64,000 nt of DNA from Burkholderiales bacterium (lineage in GTDB: Bacteria > Pseudomonadota > Gammaproteobacteria > Burkholderiales > SG8-41). The position numbers and the translations under genes are program-made. The stretch lies in contig JADZGE010000012.1 of NCBI GenBank assembly GCA_020854035.1, positions 62,001-126,000 on the forward strand, written 5' to 3'. Every line of letters begins with the position of its first letter. Position 1 is the first letter of the stretch. The notes below the pieces were generated by a model, which was not told the DNA's origin, made no database searches, and was given only the letters and a program-made list of their open reading frames with translations. Shown here one piece after another: positions 58,218-64,000 of this stretch.

Positions 58218-58636
58218 GCCGCCGCCCAGGGATCGACGACGGGCACTTTCAGGTCCGCGAAATGCCGGGCGTTTCGTGTCGCGAGCGTCGCATGCCGCGC
58301 GAGCGCGATGCCGGCGATCTGCGTGTCGCGCATGTCCACCGACCGGCCGGCGCGGCTCCGCTCGGCGGCAAGCGACGCCGCCTCGGTCGCGGCCGTGCCG
58401 TCGAAATCCAGCACCCGATTCTCCAGGTCCTCCTCCAGCAATCGCGAGAACGCCGATTCCAGCGCAGCCCGGCGCCGGCCCCGGGGAAGCGACGCCAGCC
58501 CGACGCGCGCCTCGAAGAGCGTGACGCTGGTGATCCACACGGACTCGGCCGGCTGGCGGTCGAGCCAGGCGACGACCCTCGCTTCGGGCGGCGTGCGCAT
58601 CAGCGCCGAAAGCACGTTGGTGTCGAGAATGATCAT
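58214..58636 (-). CDS. PIN-domain toxin, VapC/FitB-like
   Basis: A 140-residue PIN ribonuclease: the N-terminal acidic motif MIILDTNVLSALM, the middle Glu in TSVTLFEARVGLASLP, and the Asp pair in VDMRDTQIAGIALAR. FitB-type toxins of this kind cleave RNA. ATG 58636 overlaps the antitoxin stop (ATGA), the normal arrangement of such pairs. Its stop overlaps the start of the aminotransferase. Confidence 0.9.
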   Translation of the reverse strand: MIILDTNVLSALMRTPPEARVVAWLDRQPAESVWITSVTLFEARVGLASLPRGRRRAALESAFSRLLEEDLENRVLDFDGTAATEAASLAAERSRAGRSVDMRDTQIAGIALARHATLATRNARHFADLKVPVVDPWAAA

Positions 58637-58845
58637 TTGCCGAAGTGCGCCGATATCGGGCGTTCCCCGCGCAATTCGGGCAGCTCCCCGGTAAGCCCGG
58701 CTTTCCGGAAGCGCGCCGCGATGCGGGAGCCGAGCGCGGTCGCCGGGCGCCGGTCCTGCTTCGTGGCGTCTCGCTGGATGTGGCGAACTTCCTCCTCCAT
58801 GTTGCGGCCGTGCCGCTCGGCCCTGCGCTTGAGGCGGGCTTTCAC
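58633..58845 (-). CDS. FitA-like ribbon-helix-helix antitoxin, N-terminus truncated
   Basis: A 70-residue frame from GTG 58845 reading VKARLKRRAERHGRNMEEEV then RHIQRDATK, the core of Arc/FitA-type antitoxins. The family N-terminus (about 10-12 residues, the DNA-contacting strand) is missing. The codons just upstream (GVRDDV) still look like antitoxin, but then the sequence changes to a remnant of an SDR gene on the other strand. The antitoxin may still bind the toxin but not DNA normally. Confidence 0.75.
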   Translation of the reverse strand: MKARLKRRAERHGRNMEEEVRHIQRDATKQDRRPATALGSRIAARFRKAGLTGELPELRGERPISAHFGK

Positions 58846-58859
58846 GTCGTCTCGGACGC

Positions 58860-58964
58860 CTCGGCGCGGCGGAGGAAATCGCGGCGATGGTCCTCGCCGT
58901 GGCTGCGAACGCCTGCATGACGGGCCAGACCGTTGCCGTGAACGGCGGGCTCACCTTCAACTGA
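58860..58964 (+). pseudogene. C-terminal remnant of an SDR gene
   Basis: Thirty-four codons read LGAAEEIAAMVLAVAANACM then TGQTVAVNGGLTFN and stop, the typical C-terminus of 3-oxoacyl-ACP-reductase-like SDRs. Upstream sequence switches to the antitoxin gene on the other strand, marking a rearrangement junction. Confidence 0.7.
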
Positions 58965-58995
58965 GCGGTGGCCCGCTGCAAGGGCTTCAGGGATT

Positions 58996-59308
58996 GCCGC
59001 GGAGACGCAGAGATCACAGAGAAAAATCGCTCAGCGTCGAGACGGCGAATATCGCGAGGAATGAACCTGTGGAGAATTGGCCGCCGGTGAACGCCGATAA
59101 ATCGGTGGGTTACAGGCACCAACTCATTCAAGTTGCGAGTGACGGCCATGACCCCCGTCCGTCCCTCCGATTCCGCGACGCTCATCGGCGTTTATCGGCG
59201 TTCATCGGTGGATGAACTGCCGCTTTGGGGATGAATAGGCGGGGTCTACTGGAAAGTCCCACCGAGGCCCGCCACTCTCCGCGGCCTCTGCGACTCCGCG
59301 GCTGAACC
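58996..59308. repeat. Nested inverted repeats, family C plus an inner pair
   Basis: The outer arms are GCCGCGGAGACGCAGAGATC (58996) and CTCCGCGGCCTCTGCGACTC (59277). The inner arms are CCGGTGAACGCCGATAAA (from 59082) and its inverse TTTATCGGCGTTCATCGG (ending about 59208), 17 of 18 matching. No gene is present in these 313 bp; the structure is symmetric and could be a non-autonomous element. Confidence 0.75.
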
Positions 59309-59316
59309 ATGCCGGC

Positions 59317-60309
59317 TCACTGCGGCTGCAGCCCGATCTGCTTCGCGATCGCCGCCTGGTGCGCGACATCCTGCTCGAGGAACGCCCGGAACTCCGCGGG
59401 CGAATTCCCGACCGGGAAGTAGAAGGCCTCCGCGAGGAACTTGCGCGCCGCGGGCGACGCGAGCGCCTTGATCGTTTCCGCGCTCACGCGATTCACGATG
59501 GCGGCCGGCGTGCCCGCGGGAAAATACACGCCGTGATAGCAGGTGTAGTCGTAGCCGGCAAGGCCCGCTTCGTGAAAGGTCGGGACGTCGCCGAGCGCCG
59601 GCACGCGCCGCGGGCCCGCCAAACCGAGGGCGCGGAGTCGGCCCTGCTGCATGTACGGCAGCGCGAACGAGGGGCTCACGAACATCAGCTCGACGTGGCC
59701 GCCGACGAGATCGGCGAGCGCCGGCACGTTGCCCTTGTAAGCGACGTGCGTCAGCTTGATCCCCGCCATCGCGGCGAAGAGCGCGCCCGTGACGTGCTGC
59801 GGGCTGCCGACGCCCGCTGAGGCGTAGTTCAACTGCCCCGGGCGGGCCCTGGCGAACGCGATGAACTCCTTCACCGAGCGCACCGGGAGCGAGGCGTGGA
59901 CGGCGAGGAGGTTGCCGGAAGTGACCGTGAGCTGGGTGATCGGCGCGAAGTCGGCGAGCGTGTCGTACGGGAGCTTCCTGTAGTAGGCGACGTTCGACGA
60001 GTGCGCGCAGTTGGCGATCAGCATGGTGTAGCCATCGCGCGGGGCGCGGGCGACGATCTCGCTCCCGATCGTGCCGCTCGCGCCGGGCCGGTTGTCGTAC
60101 ACGAACGGCTGCCCCAGGCCTTCGGCAAGGCGCGGGGTGAACGAGCGCGCGAGGATCTCGACCGGCCCGCCGGCCGGAAACGGCACGACGAGCCGGACGG
60201 GCTTGACGGGGTACGGCGGGTCGGCGGCAAGGGACGGCGCCGCCAGGTATTGCGCGGTCACGCTCGCTGCGGCGAGCGCGTGGCACCACGAAGGCTTCTT
60301 CGCTCTCAC
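59317..60309 (-). CDS. Bug/TctC-family transporter receptor
   Basis: A 330-residue receptor with a signal peptide (VRAKKPSWCHALAAASVTAQ), then YPVKPVRLVVPFPAGGPVEI, YDNRPGASGTIGSEIVARAP and LPYDTLADFAPITQLT. PAGGPVE replaces PGGxxD, so the usual pocket Asp is absent. GTG 60309 has GGGGAGGGGGAAC upstream; a longer ATG frame (60411) lacks support. It is an isolated gene between the nested repeat and the M23 peptidase gene. Confidence 0.92.
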   Translation of the reverse strand: MRAKKPSWCHALAAASVTAQYLAAPSLAADPPYPVKPVRLVVPFPAGGPVEILARSFTPRLAEGLGQPFVYDNRPGASGTIGSEIVARAPRDGYTMLIANCAHSSNVAYYRKLPYDTLADFAPITQLTVTSGNLLAVHASLPVRSVKEFIAFARARPGQLNYASAGVGSPQHVTGALFAAMAGIKLTHVAYKGNVPALADLVGGHVELMFVSPSFALPYMQQGRLRALGLAGPRRVPALGDVPTFHEAGLAGYDYTCYHGVYFPAGTPAAIVNRVSAETIKALASPAARKFLAEAFYFPVGNSPAEFRAFLEQDVAHQAAIAKQIGLQPQ

Positions 60310-60420
60310 GTTCCCCCTCCCCGGCGGCCCGGTGCGGCGCGGCGGCTGCCGGGGACTATCGTGCCACAACCTCGGGCGGCGCGGCGCCCGTGGCGCGCCC
60401 GCCCCCCGCACCGGGCGCGG

Positions 60421-61845
60421 CTAGCGGCGGCGCTTGCGCGCGCTCGCGCGCGGCGCGTGCCGTTCCTGCGAACGGGCTATCGCTTCGCCGCTTTGCCCGT
60501 CGAGCTTCGGCTGGACGTTGTCGTCGATCCACTTCTGGTCCCACCATTCGACCGGCAGGATGGCGACCCCGTTGAGATACACCCCGTAGTGCAGGTGATC
60601 GCCCGCGGCAAGCCCCGTCTCCCCGGTCCGGCCGAGAATCTGGCGCTGCCTGACCGGTTCGCCCACCTTGACCTCGATGGCGCTCAGGTGACCGTAGAGC
60701 GTGTAGAGCCCCAGCCCGTGGTCGAGGATGACGGTATTGCCGTAGATGCCCATGTCGCCCACGAACGCGACCGTGCCGCTGTTGGCCGCCTCGACCGGGT
60801 AATGCCTGGTGACGGAGAGATCGTAGCCCAGGTGATAGGCGTGGTCGATCGTCTCCCCGTCGTGGGTATAGGTCCGGGCGTCGGCGAAATTGGCTTCGAC
60901 CTGGGAGTTGCTCAACTGGCTGAACGCGCCTCGCCACAGTATCGCCGGGCTCGCCTTCTTCGTGATCGCGGCGATTCGCTCTTCGTTCTCCTTTCTCATC
61001 CCCTTGTTGACCCGCAGGAAGATCTCCTTGGGGGTCCCCTGCCGCGCGCCCTCGTCGCGCAGCAGCGGCGCGATCTTGTTCTGGATGAAGGCGTCGGAAA
61101 TGGCGATGGTGCTCTTCCGGTACCGTACGTTCTTCAGCTCGTAGACGAGCCGCATCTCCCGGGTGTTGCCGGCCCGGTCGGTGGCGACGAGCGCCGCCCT
61201 CGCGTCGGCCGGCAGGTCGTAGGGATGGGCGAAGATGACGACATGGCGATCCGGATGGTCCTTCACCTGGCCCGGGTAGCCCGGAAAGAAATACTCCCCG
61301 ATCCTCACGCCGCTCGTCGCCGTGTCGGCCGAGGGCTTGTAGACGAGCATCCCGGCGCCGCCGAAGTTCACGTAGCGATCGTCGGCGATGAGCTCCAGCG
61401 TGGGCGGGGTGACGTCGATCGTCAGATTCTTCCGGATGCTCATTTCGTTGCCGCGGAAAAGATTCCACAGCGAGCGATCCCGCGCGGTGACGTGCAGGAC
61501 CGCGGGGCCTTCCTTCACTGCGGCAAGTTTCGCGGCCAGGCTCACCGCGATCTTCTTCTCGGCCACCGCCTCGGCGTAGTGCTCCGAGGCGAGCGTGTGC
61601 TCGGTGCCACCTGCCGAGAGCGTCGCGGTGACCGCCAGCAGCCCGGATCCGCGATCGGCGACCACGATCTCCATCGGCGCCCGGCCGAGCACGCCGGAGT
61701 CCGGCCTCAGCTCGATTCGCGGCGGGTCGCGCTCGAAGCGCGGCGCGAGATACCACCCGCCGGCGGCAAGCCCCGCGACGAGGACGAGAGTGAGGGCGAG
61801 AATCGCCCGGAAACTGCCGGGGGCGCGGGATTCGGCGGCGCTCAT
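60421..61845 (-). CDS. M23 family metallopeptidase (membrane-anchored)
   Basis: A 474-residue protein with an N-terminal membrane anchor (FRAILALTLVLVAGLAAGGW), a long periplasmic region of Ig-like character (about residues 40-320) and a C-terminal M23 domain. The zinc motifs are HLGYDLS and GDHLHYG, with GHLSAIEVKVGEPV between. It probably cleaves or trims peptidoglycan cross-links in the periplasm. Its ATG 61845 overlaps the stop of a possible 63-codon gene. Confidence 0.92.
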   Translation of the reverse strand: MSAAESRAPGSFRAILALTLVLVAGLAAGGWYLAPRFERDPPRIELRPDSGVLGRAPMEIVVADRGSGLLAVTATLSAGGTEHTLASEHYAEAVAEKKIAVSLAAKLAAVKEGPAVLHVTARDRSLWNLFRGNEMSIRKNLTIDVTPPTLELIADDRYVNFGGAGMLVYKPSADTATSGVRIGEYFFPGYPGQVKDHPDRHVVIFAHPYDLPADARAALVATDRAGNTREMRLVYELKNVRYRKSTIAISDAFIQNKIAPLLRDEGARQGTPKEIFLRVNKGMRKENEERIAAITKKASPAILWRGAFSQLSNSQVEANFADARTYTHDGETIDHAYHLGYDLSVTRHYPVEAANSGTVAFVGDMGIYGNTVILDHGLGLYTLYGHLSAIEVKVGEPVRQRQILGRTGETGLAAGDHLHYGVYLNGVAILPVEWWDQKWIDDNVQPKLDGQSGEAIARSQERHAPRASARKRRR

Positions 61846-62033
61846 CTTTCGGGTGAGTCGGGGTCAGGGAACGCGCGTCGTCCCGGCTTGGGCCCTTGCC
61901 CTGGCCTCGGCATCCGCGCTGGCCTTCGCCTCCGCTTCGCCTCGGCGTCGTCGCCCGGCGGCGGGGCCTCGTCGCACGCCACGAACCCGGCCAGTGCCGC
62001 CTCTGCAAAAATCGATCCCGGACTGCGATTCAT
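61842..62033 (-). CDS. Possible small protein overlapping the M23 gene start
   Basis: A 63-codon frame from ATG 62033 (MNRSPGSIFAEAALAGFVAC, then a Lys/Arg/Pro-rich tail) ends in TGA overlapping the M23 ATG (ATGA). The overlap suggests translation coupling, but composition is low-complexity and I recognise no family. It may be a leader peptide or chance. Confidence 0.3.
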   Translation of the reverse strand: MNRSPGSIFAEAALAGFVACDEAPPPGDDAEAKRRRRPARMPRPGQGPKPGRRAFPDPDSPER

Positions 62034-62275
62034 CGCGAACGTCCCACGTTTTTGTTCAGACGAGGGCAGGATTGTATTGGGCGCTCCGGCGCGAATCAAA
62101 TCCGACCGATCCGCCGTTGCGACGGTGGAGGGCGGTGGCGCGTCGCCGACTGGACTCTCTGCCCGCCCCTCCCCCACAACCTGCCCCTGTTCGCTCACAA
62201 CATCCGCTGCGATATGATGCGCGGGGAGTCCTCGGGACCCGCCCCGGTCGTGGGCAACGGCGAGGAGAAGGACCA
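62034..62275. other. Divergent intergenic region, no gene seen
   Basis: Between the M23/small-ORF unit and the sulfotransferase. AT-richer than surroundings around 62040-62100 (TTTTTGTTCAG, TTGTATTGG), which may hold promoters for both directions. No protein-like frame is supported. GAGGAGAAGG just before 62276 is the sulfotransferase ribosome-binding site. Confidence 0.4.
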
Positions 62276-63415
62276 ATGGCCATATCCCTGCCCGACAAAC
62301 CGATATTCATCGTCGGTCAAGAGCGATCCGGCACCACGCTGCTCATGGCAATGCTCGGCTGTCATCCCCGCGTGGCGGTCCCGGAGGTGGCGTGGTGGTA
62401 TCCCCGCTTTCGCGGCTATCTGCATACCTACGGCGATCTCGACTCCGGGGAAAATCTGCGAACGCTCGCGAACGAGATGATCTTCGGCCTGATGGTTCCC
62501 TTCTGGGGAATGCCTGCAAACCCGAGAACGATCGCCGACGAGGTGATTTCGAATCTCAGGGAGCGGTCGTTCGCGGGCATCTACTGTTCAATGCTGGAAC
62601 GCTACGCACGCTGGGTCGGCAAACCCCGCTGGGGAGAAAAGACGCCGAACAACGTGTTCTATGTCAGGGAGATTCTGGAGGATTTTCCCGGCGCCCAGTT
62701 CCTGTGCCTGACGCGCGATGCGCGCGATGTGGCGGCAGACGCGATAAGGTCGAGTTTCGGTCCCACCAATGCCTACGCGGCCGCGAAGGAATGGAAGTTC
62801 GGGCAGCAGACGATACAGAGACTGCGCGCGAATCTGCCGTCGGCGGCGTGGCTCGATATTCATTACGAGCGGCTCGTGAATGAACCCGAAGACACGCTGC
62901 GGCTGGCGTGCGGGTTTCTGGGAGAGGAATATTCAAACGGCATGCTCGATTTCCATCGTGCTTCGATCGCGCGGAACCGCGCGAGGATTCGCGACCATAG
63001 CGCTCTGGGCGGGCCGGTCACCACTCGTTACGTTGGAATATACAAGGAGCAACTGAGCATTCGTGACCAGCGCATAGTCCTGGGCGTGGCTGGGCCGGAA
63101 ATGAAGACCGAGGGGTATACCAGTGACCTGGAGCCTCTCGTGCTGGAGGCGGAGGAGGCCGCGTATCAGGATGAACTCGATGGCCGTTATCGCGCGGCCA
63201 TGCTCGACGGGCCGGGCGGTCGCCAGCACGTTTGGGAAAGCTACAACGACTGGCTGGCAGACCAGAGGGAGGCGCGGCGAAAGCGCGGCGTATGGCGCGA
63301 ATCGGACATCCCCCGGGACGGCATTGTCGGGCATGAGCATGAAGACCTGATGACGGGCGTGCGCGCGCCCGCTCGATGGAAAAGGCGCTTTTCCTTCAAG
63401 CCCCGTTTCGCCTGA
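62276..63415 (+). CDS. Sulfotransferase family protein
   Basis: A 379-residue PAPS-type sulfotransferase. The 5'-phosphosulfate loop is GQERSGTT (residues 14-21); the 3'-phosphate-binding region is in QFLCLTRDARDVAADAIRSS; a late basic segment reads GGPVTTRYVG. It transfers sulfate to a hydroxyl or amine, possibly on a cell-surface glycan or lipid. ATG 62276 has GAGGAGAAGGACCA upstream. GC content is a little lower than neighbouring genes. Nothing else of a sulfation pathway is visible next to it. Confidence 0.88.
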   Translation: MAISLPDKPIFIVGQERSGTTLLMAMLGCHPRVAVPEVAWWYPRFRGYLHTYGDLDSGENLRTLANEMIFGLMVPFWGMPANPRTIADEVISNLRERSFAGIYCSMLERYARWVGKPRWGEKTPNNVFYVREILEDFPGAQFLCLTRDARDVAADAIRSSFGPTNAYAAAKEWKFGQQTIQRLRANLPSAAWLDIHYERLVNEPEDTLRLACGFLGEEYSNGMLDFHRASIARNRARIRDHSALGGPVTTRYVGIYKEQLSIRDQRIVLGVAGPEMKTEGYTSDLEPLVLEAEEAAYQDELDGRYRAAMLDGPGGRQHVWESYNDWLADQREARRKRGVWRESDIPRDGIVGHEHEDLMTGVRAPARWKRRFSFKPRFA

Positions 63416-63524
63416 TCGCGAAGGTTTCGCCGCGGGATGGGCCATGGGGCGGTTGGCGCCAGCCCGGATTGGCGAGCGGATCGACGAAGCGGGGTACTCG
63501 ACATCGTTGTCCGGGACAACCACC

Positions 63525-64000
63525 ATGCGGTCATTACGCACCAGCCACGCAGGCTCTCTCGTTCACCGGATGTTCTCCGCGGTGGCGGCGGCTTGCGCCC
63601 TCGTCTTCCCGCAACACGCCGGCGCGCAGTATCCGCAAAAGCCGGTGCAACTCGTCGTGCCGTTTGTGGCGGGAGGGACACCGGATTTCATCGCGCGCGT
63701 GCTCGAACCGGGACTTTCCAGTCAGTTGGGTCAGCGCGTCTTCATTGACAATCGTCCGGGTGCGGGGGGGTTGATCGGAACGGAATTCGCGGCGAGGGCG
63801 GCCCCGGACGGCCATACCCTGGTCGTCGGCGGTAATACCACGTTTTGCGTGACACCCGCCCTGCAGCATCGCAACAAGAGATACGACGTCATGGAAGACT
63901 TCGTCCACATTGCGCTGCTTGCCGAGGCACAGCTTCTCCTGGTGTCCCATCCGTCGTTGCCCGCGAGAAATATCCGTTCGCTGGTCACCCTGGCAAAGCG
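63525..64000 (+). CDS. Bug/TctC-family transporter receptor (3' end outside window)
   Basis: The first 158 codons of a receptor: a signal peptide (MRSLRTSHAGSLVHRMFSAV, then AAACALVFPQHAGAQ), a mature start YPQKPVQLVVPFVAGGTPDF, IDNRPGAGGLIGTEFAARAA and PDGHTLVVGG. ATG 63525 is assumed; ATG 63570 is a possible shorter start. It is cut by the right edge. It is co-oriented with the sulfotransferase, 109 bp away. Confidence 0.9.
   Translation, partial: MRSLRTSHAGSLVHRMFSAVAAACALVFPQHAGAQYPQKPVQLVVPFVAGGTPDFIARVLEPGLSSQLGQRVFIDNRPGAGGLIGTEFAARAAPDGHTLVVGGNTTFCVTPALQHRNKRYDVMEDFVHIALLAEAQLLLVSHPSLPARNIRSLVTLAK

Overview
The window is about 70% GC, gene-dense and mostly free of phage or IS genes. 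Its content points to a betaproteobacterium, most likely an uncultured or environmental Burkholderiales-type organism. Eight periplasmic receptors of the Bug (TctC) family occur here, along with a TctBA pair, a TRAP transporter, a peptide-type ABC transporter, adjacent purE and purC, and many catabolic genes (CaiB/BaiF CoA transferase, NDP-forming acyl-CoA ligases, MmgE/PrpD, DapA-like lyases, SDRs, HIBADH-type dehydrogenases). This is the profile of a scavenger of organic acids. Taxonomy is inferred from gene content only. I saw no tRNA, rRNA, CRISPR array or intact mobile element.

Layout. 1-6.8 kb (minus strand): amidohydrolase, NDP-forming acyl-CoA ligase, LLM-class F420-type oxidoreductase, Bug receptor, and a CofG-type FO synthase running off the left edge. 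This is a likely F420-linked catabolic operon. 6.9-11.6 kb: TauE/SafE exporter, CoA transferase, Bug receptor and an enolase-superfamily enzyme. 11.6-17.9 kb (minus): NnrU, fused DppD-DppF ATPase, solute-binding protein and two permeases. 18.2-18.8 kb: gene remnants. 18.8-25.4 kb: LacI/GntR-like regulator, HIBADH-type dehydrogenase, broken MmgE/PrpD gene and SDR, divergent from an MBL-fold lactonase-like hydrolase, a Bug receptor and a NIPSNAP protein. A GntR-type operator sits between the divergent arms. 25.4-34.7 kb: FAD/Fe-S 2-hydroxyacid dehydrogenase, serine-glyoxylate-type aminotransferase, xylose-isomerase-like barrel, Bug receptor, and TRAP transporter DctPQM.

35-37.2 kb: TctB and TctA behind a long leader, ending in a strong terminator. 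37.2-42.6 kb: Sua5, a PEP-CTERM alpha/beta hydrolase, an OsmC protein whose second conserved cysteine is encoded by an in-frame TGA (a selenoprotein candidate), NhaA, PurC and PurE. 42.7-46.2 kb: intact MmgE/PrpD and a second NDP-forming acyl-CoA ligase. 46.3-52.3 kb: a locus around a LysR regulator, with two DapA-like paralogues (one lacking the catalytic Lys and Tyr), an ornithine-cyclodeaminase-family enzyme and two related Bug receptors. 52.4-64 kb: pseudouridine synthase, gene remnants, hydrolase-OsmC fusion, VOC protein, HIBADH-type dehydrogenase, aminotransferase, a VapC/FitB toxin with a truncated antitoxin, Bug receptor, M23 peptidase, sulfotransferase and a Bug receptor cut by the right edge.

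Several intergenic repeat families run through the window. Family A (GGTGAC/GTCACC arms) has eight copies, most of them between genes of one operon. Family B (CCTCCCCTTGAAGGGGAGGG core) has three copies, one inserted in frame inside a coding sequence. Family C (CCGCGGAGACGCAGAG arms) has two copies, one of them nested around a further inverted repeat.
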